Positions 7,621 to 14,833 of a DNA stretch of 34,025 bases are shown here, piece after piece. The notes beneath the pieces were generated by a model that saw only the letters and a list, made by a program, of their open reading frames with translations, was not told the origin of the DNA and made no database searches. Positions within the stretch are counted from its first letter, which is position 1. The number at the start of each line of letters is the position of its first letter. The position numbers and the translations under genes are program-made. The stretch is from an uncultured Bacteroidales bacterium (GTDB lineage: Bacteria > Bacteroidota > Bacteroidia > Bacteroidales > Paludibacteraceae): contig CALEPS010000056.1 in the NCBI GenBank assembly GCA_937910305.1, positions 1 through 34,025 on the forward strand, read 5' to 3'.

Positions 7621-9306
7621 TTATTCTATTCTTCTTCCCATTGCGTCATAGACGTTCTCGCCTCGGAGGATAAGCAGTTGTCCGTTGCGGAATAGTTTGT
7701 ACGCTTTGTTTTCTTCGTTCGCGGAAGGCTCTATATTTTCTGTAGTGCCGTCGTTCGCTTTGATGTTAAAACATACCTGCGAGATCCTTGTTCCGGTGCC
7801 GGCGGAGCGTTGGATTGTGAATGACTTGGCGTTAGCCGGAGCGGTCAGTGAGACGGTCTCTTTTGTTGCGCCGGAGATGTTATAAGTCGTGTTGTTGGCA
7901 TTCCCCCAATGATAGGCGATCGTGTTTTTGTCCTCCGCCCAGTTGGGGATAGTTACATCAAAGGAAACAGAAGTGATTGTGGCGTTGTATGCCGAGAAAT
8001 CGAAGGTGATGTAGTCGCTGTTGGCTCCCATATGCAGAAATCCCTGATCCCATTTGGAACCTTTGCCGGCGTTGAGTGATGCCACTATCGATAGTTGGCT
8101 GAAATCCGCAGGAATACCTTGGTTGGCGACTGATGGTTCTTCGCCCAAACTGAGATCCACACAGCAGTTGCCGCTGACAACTGCAGTTCCCCCTTGTTCT
8201 CCTCCTTGCTCTCCGCCTTGTTCTCCTCCTTGTTCTCCACCCGGATTCTCGCTCCCGCTATCACATGAAGAGGAAACTTCTGCGGTATTGGAGACGGTGA
8301 GTGTAGCTCCTGCGCCGCATGTGCTGTTGGCGACATGATTCTTTGCCACCGCGGCGGTCAGTTGGTCGTAAGCATAATTCGGCGCGCTCACAGTACCGCT
8401 GTTACTCGGCAGGTTTCCCGTGCAGTTCACGAAGGTGCAATAGTTGGTAGAACCGCCATAGACGCTCCATATCTTGGAGGCGCTGTTGGCTTTGCCTGCA
8501 AAAGTGCATCCCTCAAAGTAGCATTTCGCGTTCTCGGGACCGACATAATAGTCCGCTACGGAGGAGTTCCAGTAGCAGTTGAGGAAATGCAGTTCGCAGT
8601 TGCGGCAGCGGGTCATACGTTGCTTGCAACCTTCGTCCCACCAGCAGAAGCCGTATGTGATATTGTATGTTCCGTCTGCGGGTTTGTCAGAGGAGCCGGA
8701 GCCGATAAGATTAGAGAAACGGTGGTCGTCTGATCCGCCAGAACCGCCTGCTTTTGGTGCTTTGAGGTAACGAAAACGGCACCAAGTGACGCTGATGTTG
8801 TCGCTCTTGCCTTTGATGTCGAAGTTGCCGTCGCAGCCGTCTTGGAAATCGCAGTGGTCCACCCACACGTTCTTCGCACCGTCGAGGCACAAGTTGTCCC
8901 ATCCGTCGCAGTCGTACGCTCCGGGACCTTCGAACGTCAGGTTGCGAAGGAGTAGGTTGTTCCCTTTTAGATACAGGATGCCTGAGTTGTCTTTGTTCTG
9001 CTGCGCAGAGATGAGTTTCTTGCCCGGTAGAGCCATGATGGTCATGTTACTTTTATCGGACGAAATATGATCCTTGACGGTGATATCCTGCGTGATTATA
9101 ATCACGTTGTTTCCCTTTCCGAGAGCCGTTTTGAGGGCGGATTCAGATGAGACTAAGGTTGGCGTAGCATTTCCCCCACCGGTGACACTATTACCTGCAT
9201 AGCCCCATGAGGACTCCGCGCAGTAATTAACGGCATGAAGAGAAGTTACTGACGGTCCGAGGACCAGGAACAGACTAATACTAATAAGAGAGATGATTTT
9301 CTTCAT
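7621..9306 (-). CDS. Secreted pectate lyase (PL1-type) with Gly-Glu-Gln linker and C-terminal domain
   Basis: Cleaves pectin/polygalacturonate by beta-elimination; acts outside the cell. The 561-residue product has a Sec signal peptide (MKKIISLISISLFLVLGPSV...). Residues about 30-320 form a right-handed beta-helix with PL1 landmarks: NLTFEGP, VWVDHCDF, DDHRFSNLIGSG and a downstream RMTRCRN...LHFLNCYW segment corresponding to the conserved Arg region. Then come repeats of GGEQ (about residues 356-372) and a beta-rich domain of about 150 residues with carbohydrate-binding-like character. The last about 25 residues (YKLFRNGQLLILRGENVYDA, then MGRRIE) resemble short conserved tails of many Bacteroidales exported proteins and may be a sorting or processing signal. 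The gene stands alone, with its own promoter, convergent to sdhCAB. Confidence 0.85.
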   Translation of the reverse strand: MKKIISLISISLFLVLGPSVTSLHAVNYCAESSWGYAGNSVTGGGNATPTLVSSESALKTALGKGNNVIIITQDITVKDHISSDKSNMTIMALPGKKLISAQQNKDNSGILYLKGNNLLLRNLTFEGPGAYDCDGWDNLCLDGAKNVWVDHCDFQDGCDGNFDIKGKSDNISVTWCRFRYLKAPKAGGSGGSDDHRFSNLIGSGSSDKPADGTYNITYGFCWWDEGCKQRMTRCRNCELHFLNCYWNSSVADYYVGPENAKCYFEGCTFAGKANSASKIWSVYGGSTNYCTFVNCTGNLPSNSGTVSAPNYAYDQLTAAVAKNHVANSTCGAGATLTVSNTAEVSSSCDSGSENPGGEQGGEQGGEQGGEQGGTAVVSGNCCVDLSLGEEPSVANQGIPADFSQLSIVASLNAGKGSKWDQGFLHMGANSDYITFDFSAYNATITSVSFDVTIPNWAEDKNTIAYHWGNANNTTYNISGATKETVSLTAPANAKSFTIQRSAGTGTRISQVCFNIKANDGTTENIEPSANEENKAYKLFRNGQLLILRGENVYDAMGRRIE

Positions 9307-9327
9307 ATTTGTAAGTTAATTTGCTCG

Positions 9328-9359
9328 CAAAGATACAAAAAAATATCTTTCGCTCCAAA
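9328..9359 (-). promoter_or_regulatory. Promoter for the pectate lyase gene
   Basis: Minus strand: TTTG (9359-9356), 20 bases, TATCTTTG (9335-9328). The start would lie near 9322, leaving a leader of about 15 bases before the ATG at 9306. The -33 element sits in the loop of the upstream gene's terminator hairpin. Confidence 0.8.
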
Positions 9360-9375
9360 TAAAAGAAGCGAAAGA
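9337..9375 (-). terminator. Intrinsic terminator of the vWA lipoprotein gene
   Basis: Minus strand: TCTTTCGCT (9375-9367), a 12-base loop, AGCGAAAGA (9354-9346), then TATTTTTTT. This is a perfect 9-bp stem with a U-run, placed 59 bp after the vWA gene stop. It overlaps the next promoter: its loop holds the -33 box and its U-run is the promoter spacer. Confidence 0.75.
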
Positions 9376-9433
9376 CACAAAAAACGTCAATTTGTTGCAT
9401 GTTTTTGCTAAAAATGCATCGTTAGCAGCGCAT

Positions 9434-10960
9434 TTATTTTATTTCCTGAGCTATCTTAATCAGCCGTAGCAGTTGTGCGCGGTAGCCGTTCGGATCGAAA
9501 CTGCTGTTCTGTTCAACGAGTGTGGCAGCCATGTTATAATCTGCCGAGCCGGAGTAGGGCGATTGGCGCAATAACATTCCGTAGGCGGCTACTCCGGCGG
9601 CGAAGTTCAGATTCTCGGAGCTGTTTCCGACCCACTCGTTCACCCTCAGATGAAGCGGAATACTCTCTTCGCCTAACATCCGTTTGTAACGGAAATCGAA
9701 TCTGGCGACTTCTGCATTGCTGTCCCAACCCTCGGGAAGCGTCTCAACGTTGCGGGGGACAATCTCATACAGGGCGGTAATGGTCTGGTCAGCACCGATC
9801 TCACCGGCATCTTTGCTGTCATCGGAGAAATCCTCGTTGCTCATGACGCGGTTCTCGTAGCCAATCAGGCGGTATTGGGCGACGATGCTGGAGTCAAAAG
9901 TGATTTGTACCTTGGCGTCCGAAGCGACTGAGAGCATGTTCGCACGCTCGTGGCAGAACACCTTCATCATCTCATCCTCGCTGTCGATATACGTATAGGT
10001 TCCGTTGCCCGCGTTGGAGATTTTTTCCATCATTGCATCGTTCAGGTTGCCCCAACCGAAACCGCAAACGGACATGTAAATACCGTCTTTGGCATGGCTC
10101 TCTACGATCTCAAGAAGTCCCTCTCTGGAGGTCACTCCTACGTTCCAGTCGCCGTCTGTGCCGATGATAATCCGGTTGTTGCCGCCCTCGATATAGTTCT
10201 CCTGAGCCTCCTTGTAAGCCATTTCTAAGGCGCTTGATCCTGAGGTCGCACCTTCCGCTTTCAGGCTTTGGATCTTGGAAATGATCGTCTGCGCCTCGCT
10301 GCACGGAGTGGAGGGTAAGAGCAACTCTTCCCCGCTCGCATAGGTGATCAGGGAAATGCGGTCCTCGGCGCGCATGTGAGTTACCAGTTCCACCAGACCC
10401 GATTTGAGCAGATCCAGCTTGTCCTTGGAACTCATCGAACCCGACACATCGATCATGAAGACGAAGTTCGCTACCGGCATATCCGCTTCCTCTATATGTC
10501 TGCCTTTGATTCCTAATCGCATCAGCCGGTGTTCGGCATTCCACGGGCATGCACCGATCTCTCCGTTGATTGCTACGTCGTCACTACCCGTCGGAGCTGC
10601 GTAGTCGAACGTGAAATAGTTCAGAAACTCCTCAATCCGTACAGCAGACCGGGAGGGTAAGACGGCGTTCGAAGATGTCAGGCTCCGACGCATGTATGCA
10701 TAAGACGCGCCGTCTGCATCGATTGAGAAGGTGGACTGGGGCGACTCGCTGGTGTTGATGAAAGGATTGTCCGTGAATTCCAGGAACCGGTCACCGCCTT
10801 CTTCGCTACCCGGGACAGGCTCTTCCCCGTCAAAATAATAGTAATTGTCGCTCGATCCGGAAGGCTCGTAGCCTCCGTTCTTGGAACAACCGGTTAGCAG
10901 CAAGCCACCGGACAATAACAGACTGATAGCTGTCAAGGCAAAATGGAAGTCTTTTTTCAT
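9434..10960 (-). CDS. von Willebrand factor type A domain lipoprotein (YfbK-like)
   Basis: Predicted lipoprotein: a basic start, a hydrophobic stretch and lipobox LLTGC with C25 as the lipidated residue. Residues 60-150 match the N-terminal region common to YfbK-type proteins (FSIDADGASYAYMRR...RIEEFLNYF). A vWA domain follows with a metal-ion site DVSGS at 171-175 and a later TDGDWNVGV block. The C-terminal region (FRYKRMLGEESIPLHLRV...) matches the domain that follows vWA in this family. Such proteins are thought to mediate metal-dependent protein contacts at the envelope; the partner is unknown. It is monocistronic, with its own promoter (11006-11037) and terminator. No adjacent MoxR-type ATPase is present. 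Confidence 0.88.
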   Translation of the reverse strand: MKKDFHFALTAISLLLSGGLLLTGCSKNGGYEPSGSSDNYYYFDGEEPVPGSEEGGDRFLEFTDNPFINTSESPQSTFSIDADGASYAYMRRSLTSSNAVLPSRSAVRIEEFLNYFTFDYAAPTGSDDVAINGEIGACPWNAEHRLMRLGIKGRHIEEADMPVANFVFMIDVSGSMSSKDKLDLLKSGLVELVTHMRAEDRISLITYASGEELLLPSTPCSEAQTIISKIQSLKAEGATSGSSALEMAYKEAQENYIEGGNNRIIIGTDGDWNVGVTSREGLLEIVESHAKDGIYMSVCGFGWGNLNDAMMEKISNAGNGTYTYIDSEDEMMKVFCHERANMLSVASDAKVQITFDSSIVAQYRLIGYENRVMSNEDFSDDSKDAGEIGADQTITALYEIVPRNVETLPEGWDSNAEVARFDFRYKRMLGEESIPLHLRVNEWVGNSSENLNFAAGVAAYGMLLRQSPYSGSADYNMAATLVEQNSSFDPNGYRAQLLRLIKIAQEIK

Positions 10961-11005
10961 AACGTGTACGGTTTTTAATGAAACATAAGATTTTCAAATC
11001 GGCAG

Positions 11006-11037
11006 CAAAAGTACTGCTTTTGAGCGGAATATGCAAA
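11006..11037 (-). promoter_or_regulatory. Promoter for the vWA lipoprotein gene
   Basis: Minus strand: TTTG (11037-11034), 20-base spacer, TACTTTTG (11013-11006). The start falls near 11000, about 40 bases before the ATG at 10960. Confidence 0.78.
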
Positions 11038-11096
11038 TATCCGGCTTGGGAAAATACTTGGGAAAATCCTTCCGGGACGGTTTAGGGATATAGTGC

Positions 11097-11510
11097 TCAC
11101 GCCCATTTGGCGAGAGCTTTTTCTTCTTTGGCGGTCATTTGGGCTTTGGTTTCTGGCGTCTTGTCGCCTTGACCGGTGAGATGCAGGACGCCGTGAATGA
11201 GAATGCGGAGCAGTTCGTTGTCAAAGGACGTACCGACCAATTCCGCATTGGAGCGGACGGTGTCCAGCGAAATGAAAATATCGCCGTTCAGCGTGGAGGG
11301 AGTGGAGTAGTCAAAGGTAATGACATCGGTGTAGTAGTCATGTCCCAGAAACCGGCGGTTCACCTCCAGCTCGCGCTCGTCGGAGCAGAAGATATAGTTG
11401 ATATTGCCTACGGAAAAACCATAATCAGCCGCCACCGACCGTATCCAGCGGCTTACTTTGCGCTCATCCAGCGCAGGCATTTCTATGCTATCTGTATTAA
11501 ATGTGATCAT
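11097..11510 (-). CDS. ybeY: Endoribonuclease YbeY (rRNA maturation factor)
   Basis: Small metal-dependent RNase involved in 16S rRNA 3' maturation and ribosome quality control. The 137-residue product has the family core: NRRFLGHDYYTDVITFDY, NGDIFIS and the metal site HGVLHLTGQGD, with H106 and H110. The third ligand position holds D116 instead of the histidine of proteobacterial YbeY; my recollection is that Bacteroidota members commonly have KD or GD here, so I read this as a lineage feature, not damage. Length fits. It lies on the minus strand downstream of the SpmA/B-like gene, separated by a repeat-rich 189-bp spacer. Confidence 0.93.
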   Translation of the reverse strand: MITFNTDSIEMPALDERKVSRWIRSVAADYGFSVGNINYIFCSDERELEVNRRFLGHDYYTDVITFDYSTPSTLNGDIFISLDTVRSNAELVGTSFDNELLRILIHGVLHLTGQGDKTPETKAQMTAKEEKALAKWA

Positions 11511-11524
11511 ACTATGTTTTGATT

Positions 11525-11638
11525 GACCAATAATCTACCGGTTACCTGCCAATGATCTACCGGTTACTTATCCCTATTATATCGCACTTATCTCCCACTT
11601 ATCTCCCACTTATCACGCACTTATCACGCACTAATTGC
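11525..11638. repeat. Reiterated-word spacer with several different words
   Basis: Between ybeY and the SpmA/B-like gene, successive blocks repeat AATCTACCGGTTACCTG / AATGATCTACCGGTTACTT, then CACTTATCTCC twice, then CACTTATCACG twice. The words change along the tract but keep a common ACTTATC core. No gene is visible on either strand. Confidence 0.75.
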
Positions 11639-11656
11639 AGTTCTTTCATTCGTTTG

Positions 11657-11681
11657 GTATTATATACGTAGTATATAATAC
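11657..11681. repeat. Perfect 11-bp inverted repeat
   Basis: GTATTATATAC (11657-11667), loop GTA, GTATATAATAC (11671-11681). It lies 19 bp past the stop codon of the minus-strand SpmA/B-like gene, so it may take part in 3'-end formation, although the stem is AT-rich and no clean U-run follows on the minus strand. The stop region itself holds a second small hairpin, GGAT-CTTTTTT-ATCC (11691-11705). Confidence 0.6.
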
Positions 11682-11699
11682 TATTGCGTTGGATCTTTT

Positions 11700-12932
11700 T
11701 TATCCAAAAAAGACAGGTGCAATCGCAAAAGCTGTTATTACGCCCGCCAAATCCGCCAGCAGGCAGCAAGCCACAGCATGGCGTGTGTCTTTGATGTTTA
11801 CTGAACCGAAATAGACCGCCAGCACATAGAAAGTGGTGTCCGTTGTGCCTTGTAGAATACAGCATAGTCTTCCGACGAGGCTGTCTGCTCCGTGTGTGGT
11901 CATCGCTTCAAGCATCAGACCTCTTGCGCCACTGCCGGAGAGCGGTTTCATAAGGGCTGTCGGAACAGCTCCTGCCAGATCCGGATTGATACCGCATGCA
12001 GCAAAACACCATGCTATTCCCCGTTCCAGCAGATCCATCGCACCGGATGCGCGGAACATACCTACCGCCACTAAAATGGCGATCAGGAAAGGAATAATTC
12101 CAATAGCGGTTTGGAACCCGCCTTTAGCACCGTCGATAAAAGCGTCATAGACGTTGATTTTCTTAGTCATGGCCTGGATGATGAACCAGCAGATAACGCT
12201 CAGAAGCAGTATCGCTGCAACGGCAGCTGAAACGACCGAAAGGGTTTGCGGCTCCAGCACCGATGCACCCCATACAAGCAGTCCTACAAGCGCTGTAAGT
12301 CCAATGAGCGTACCCAGTACAACCGGATCTTTCAGCCGTATCTTTTGCGCGATACAGACAGAAATCAGTCCCACAAGGGTAGCCATATAGGTTGCGATAA
12401 GAATCGGCAGGAAGACATCCGCAGGGTTCGCTGCTCCGAGTTGCGCACGGTAAGCCATGATGGTTGTAGGAATAAGCGTCAAGCCGCTGGCACCCAGCAC
12501 TACAAACATGATCATGGCATTGGAAGCCTTCGTTTTGTCGGTATTCAGTTCCTGCAGTTCACCCATCGCTTTGAGGCCCATCGGCGTAGCTGCATTATCC
12601 AGACCGAGCATGTTAGCGGCTATATTCATGAGCATGGAGCCGAAAACGGGATGACCCTTAGGTATCTCCGGGAAAATACGGCTGAAGAACGGATTGATGG
12701 CTTTTCCGAGCGTGTTTACCGCTCCGGCTTGTTCGCCGATCTTCATTATTCCCATCCATAACGAAAGCACTCCGGTCAGACCGATTGAGAGTTCAAAACC
12801 CGTTTTGGCACTGTCAAACGTCGAATTGAGAATAGCAGAAAAAATATCTACGTTCCCGTAGCAGATTGCTTGCACAAGTCCCATCAAGACCGCAAGCAGA
12901 ATAAGCGAAATCCAAATATAATTCAAAATCAT
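11700..12932 (-). CDS. Fused SpmA/SpmB-type nucleoside-recognition (Gate) domain membrane protein
   Basis: Polytopic inner-membrane protein of 410 residues with about ten hydrophobic segments. The N-terminal half matches SpmA (LGKAINPFFSRIFPEIPKGHP, LGLDNAATPMGLKAMGELQ) and the C-terminal half matches SpmB (GAKGGFQTAIGIIPFLIAILVA split by short gaps, MKPLSGSGARGLMLE, LQGTTDTTFYVLAVYFG). Both are Gate/nucleoside-recognition domains. In spore formers SpmA and SpmB affect core dehydration; Bacteroidales do not sporulate, so the role here is probably transport-related, and the substrate is unknown. The start ATG at 12932 lies only 4 bases below the -7 element of its promoter, implying a leaderless or nearly leaderless mRNA. 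Confidence 0.9.
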   Translation of the reverse strand: MILNYIWISLILLAVLMGLVQAICYGNVDIFSAILNSTFDSAKTGFELSIGLTGVLSLWMGIMKIGEQAGAVNTLGKAINPFFSRIFPEIPKGHPVFGSMLMNIAANMLGLDNAATPMGLKAMGELQELNTDKTKASNAMIMFVVLGASGLTLIPTTIMAYRAQLGAANPADVFLPILIATYMATLVGLISVCIAQKIRLKDPVVLGTLIGLTALVGLLVWGASVLEPQTLSVVSAAVAAILLLSVICWFIIQAMTKKINVYDAFIDGAKGGFQTAIGIIPFLIAILVAVGMFRASGAMDLLERGIAWCFAACGINPDLAGAVPTALMKPLSGSGARGLMLEAMTTHGADSLVGRLCCILQGTTDTTFYVLAVYFGSVNIKDTRHAVACCLLADLAGVITAFAIAPVFFG

Positions 12933-12936
12933 GCGA

Positions 12937-12968
12937 CAAAATTACAAAAAGTTTTGGAAATATGCAAA
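12937..12968 (-). promoter_or_regulatory. Promoter for the SpmA/B-like gene (near-leaderless)
   Basis: Minus strand: TTTG (12968-12965), 20-base spacer, TAATTTTG (12944-12937). The first base of the ATG is 12932, so the expected transcription start coincides with or nearly touches the start codon. It overlaps the plus-strand promoter below. Confidence 0.75.
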
Positions 12969-12984
12969 AAAAATAGTAATTTTG
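12953..12984 (+). promoter_or_regulatory. Promoter for the O-methyltransferase gene (near-leaderless)
   Basis: Plus strand: TTTG (12953-12956), 20-base spacer, TAATTTTG (12977-12984). The ATG follows at 12993, leaving 8 bases. Its -33 and spacer interlock with the minus-strand promoter, so the two polymerases could compete for the site. Confidence 0.75.
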
Positions 12985-12992
12985 CGCGATAA

Positions 12993-13805
12993 ATGGCTAA
13001 AAGTAGTAAAATCCATAGAGTTTTGACGTATCTGAAGCACTATTTGAGTGCGTGGAATACGACCGGTGAAGGCATTCATTCGCCGTACCTGTTCCATCTG
13101 GTGCATTTCATACTCCATGACAGGAACGCATTCTATTGTTTCGCAGAAATAGAGCGTAAAAGAGCTCTGTTGGAGGCCTGTCCGGATGTGCTGGATGTCG
13201 TGGATTACGGTTCGCGCGGCAGCAAAGATGGTACACGCGTACAACGCCGAGTGTGCGATATAGCCAGAGGACAGTTGGAAAGTCCGCGAGTAGGACAGCT
13301 CCTGTTCCGGCTGGTGCATTTTATGAACGAGCAAGAGAAAAGACCGCTGGAAATACTGGAGTTAGGCACTTCGTTAGGTGTCACAACCGCTTATCTGGCA
13401 AGCGTGGACAGCAGAAACAAGGTCATGACATTTGAAGGAAGCGAAGCGGTTTTGACCGTAGCACAAGGCATATGGCGTGCGCTGAAACTGGAGAACATAG
13501 AATGGAAACAAGGCAATATAGACGATACCTTATTTAAATGCGCGCGCGCGAAGCTGGATATCGTCTATGTGGATGCGAACCATACCTACGAGGCTACGAT
13601 GAGATACGTGGACTATTTGCTGCCACGGTTAACGGAGAGAGGGATGGTAGTCATTGACGATATCCATTATTCGGAGGAAATGGAAAATGCATGGCAGGAA
13701 CTGAAACAGGATGAAAGAGTAACAACCAGTATGGACCTGTATCATGTCGGAATACTATTTGTTAGTCCGTGCTACCTCAAGCGTCATTATCGGATCCGAT
13801 TATGA
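12993..13805 (+). CDS. Class I SAM-dependent (O-)methyltransferase
   Basis: Predicted cytosolic methyltransferase of 270 residues. The Rossmann-fold SAM-binding motif ILELGTSLGVTTAYLA is near residue 120, followed by FEGSE (acidic residue for the ribose hydroxyls), DIVYVDANHTYE and MVVIDDIHYSEEME, which resemble catechol-O-methyltransferase-like enzymes (Methyltransf_24 type). The N-terminal 100 residues (YLKHYLSAWNTTGEGIHSPYL) match the conserved Bacteroidota version of this family, where the substrate is not known to me. The start at 12993 is the only in-frame ATG before residue 100. Downstream is a cobalamin adenosyltransferase gene on the same strand, separated by a repeated-word spacer; a functional link is not evident. 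Confidence 0.85.
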   Translation: MAKSSKIHRVLTYLKHYLSAWNTTGEGIHSPYLFHLVHFILHDRNAFYCFAEIERKRALLEACPDVLDVVDYGSRGSKDGTRVQRRVCDIARGQLESPRVGQLLFRLVHFMNEQEKRPLEILELGTSLGVTTAYLASVDSRNKVMTFEGSEAVLTVAQGIWRALKLENIEWKQGNIDDTLFKCARAKLDIVYVDANHTYEATMRYVDYLLPRLTERGMVVIDDIHYSEEMENAWQELKQDERVTTSMDLYHVGILFVSPCYLKRHYRIRL

Positions 13806-13861
13806 GCGCTGAATGAGTGCTAAATGAGTGCTAAATGACCCGTAAGTAAATTATATCAAAT
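13806..13861. repeat. Reiterated-word spacer (GAGTGCTAAAT)
   Basis: GCGCTGAAT, GAGTGCTAAAT, GAGTGCTAAAT, GACCCGTAAGTAAAT: an 11-base word repeated between the methyltransferase and adenosyltransferase genes, ending just before the next ATG. Confidence 0.7.
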
Positions 13862-14404
13862 ATGGCAATTTATACCAAAACAGGAGACAAAGGCGAGACC
13901 TCTCTGGCGAACGGTACTCGCGTGTCCAAGACGGATGTACGCGTAGAAGCGTACGGGACCGTTGACGAACTGAATAGCTGGATAGGGCTTTGGACCAGTA
14001 TGACAGAGTCCTCCTCAGAACCCGCGATGCGGCAAGTGTCCGGTCAGTTGCTATGGATACAGAACAAACTATTCAACATGGGAGCAGAACTAAGTGCCGC
14101 TCCCGGGGAATGGATAGCGGATGCTGATATCAAGCAACTGGAGGTCTGGATTGATACGATGCAAAATATGGTGCCGAAGCAAAAGGGATTCCTGCTACCG
14201 ACGGGAAGCGAGACCGTATGCAGATGCCATGTATGCCGTACCGTCTGCCGTCGTGCAGAACGCCGTATGATCGATGCGCAAGCCCATGAAACGAGTCTGA
14301 GATTTATCAATCGGCTGAGTGACTTCTTTTTTGTTTTAGCGCGGTATATGGCGTTCTTGCAAAACGAAGCGGAAAAGGAATGGAAAAAGGATATTTCTGT
14401 GTAA
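13862..14404 (+). CDS. Cob(I)yrinic acid a,c-diamide adenosyltransferase (PduO-type ATR)
   Basis: Transfers the adenosyl group of ATP to cob(I)alamin, making adenosylcobalamin for enzymes such as methylmalonyl-CoA mutase, used in propionate formation by Bacteroidales. The 180-residue product begins with the family's ATP-binding motif IYTKTGDKGETSLANGTRVSK, split here as IYTKTGDKGETSL and NGTRVSK. It continues with VEAYGTVDELNSWIG and carries the C-terminal RTVCRRAERR and INRLSDFFFVLAR helices that complete the active site in the trimer. Length matches PduO-type ATR without extra domains. The start ATG follows a TAAGTAAATTATATCAAAT spacer. Confidence 0.93.
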   Translation: MAIYTKTGDKGETSLANGTRVSKTDVRVEAYGTVDELNSWIGLWTSMTESSSEPAMRQVSGQLLWIQNKLFNMGAELSAAPGEWIADADIKQLEVWIDTMQNMVPKQKGFLLPTGSETVCRCHVCRTVCRRAERRMIDAQAHETSLRFINRLSDFFFVLARYMAFLQNEAEKEWKKDISV

Positions 14405-14469
14405 AAATTGACGGATTTGTATCATAATGTGTAAAAAATGCCGAAAATTGTAAATATTTGCATAAAATA

Positions 14470-14501
14470 TTTGCATGTATCGCAGTTTTTTTGTACTTTT
14501 G
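14470..14501 (+). promoter_or_regulatory. Promoter for the DUF2795-porP-gldKLMN run
   Basis: TTTG (14470-14473), 20-base spacer, TACTTTTG (14494-14501). It is the only consensus promoter I see before the T9SS genes, and no terminator is visible until after the train, so it may drive the whole operon. Confidence 0.78.
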
Positions 14502-14540
14502 CACGTTTTTTGAAAAAAATGTGCCCGTGTATAGCGGGCG
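14502..14540 (+). promoter_or_regulatory. 5'-terminal hairpins in the T9SS operon leader
   Basis: Directly at the predicted transcription start, CACGTTTTTT (14502-14511) can pair with AAAAAATGTG (14514-14523). Next to it GCCCG (14523-14527) pairs with CGGGC (14535-14539). They share one base, so both form only with slight fraying. Hairpins at the extreme 5' end often stabilise mRNA; that role is inferred. Confidence 0.5.
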
Positions 14541-14568
14541 ATAAATAAGAAAAAGCGCAATTAGAGGT

Positions 14569-14796
14569 ATGTATTGGACACTTGAATTAGCAGCGAAATT
14601 GGATGATGCGCCATGGCCGGCGACGAAGGATGAATTACTGGACTATGCCAACCGTGTCGGAGCTCCGGCAGAAGTTATCGAAAACCTTCAGGAATTAGAG
14701 GGTGACGATGAGGAGCAGTACGAAAGCATCCTTGATATTTGGCCGGATTTTCCGACGAATGACGACGATTACATGTACAACGAAGAGGAGTACTGA
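14569..14796 (+). CDS. DUF2795 family small acidic protein
   Basis: 75-residue protein with the DUF2795 pattern: an N-terminal helix (LAAKLDDAPWPATKDELLDYA), a second helix (GAPAEVIENLQEL), then a strongly acidic tail rich in Asp, Glu and Tyr. No catalytic residues are evident; members of this family are of unknown function. It has a promoter and a hairpin-containing leader just upstream and precedes porP by 32 bp, so it is the first gene of the T9SS run here. Whether it is functionally tied to secretion is unknown. The quoted segments are written as separate motifs; the ATG at 14569 follows TTAGAGGT, a plausible ribosome-binding region. Confidence 0.72.
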   Translation: MYWTLELAAKLDDAPWPATKDELLDYANRVGAPAEVIENLQELEGDDEEQYESILDIWPDFPTNDDDYMYNEEEY

Positions 14797-14802
14797 TCGG
14801 AT

Positions 14803-14833
14803 TAAAAATTGAAAATTGAAATTGAAAATTGAA
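14803..14833. repeat. Reiterated-word spacer (AAAATTGAAA) containing the porP start
   Basis: AAAAATTG-AAAATTG-AAATTG-AAAATTG-AAA: four copies of a 6-8-base word. The TTG of the last copy (14829-14831) is the only start codon that gives porP a complete signal peptide. Confidence 0.7.

Noticed and set aside
11155..11200. YbeY with a missing third metal ligand as a damaged enzyme
   Set aside because: Asp in place of the third His is, as far as I recall, common in Bacteroidota YbeY; the rest of the protein is intact.
13129..13480. Functional link of the methyltransferase with cobalamin metabolism
   Set aside because: The only evidence is adjacency to the adenosyltransferase gene; the spacer is repetitive and no cobalamin-related motif is seen in the methyltransferase.
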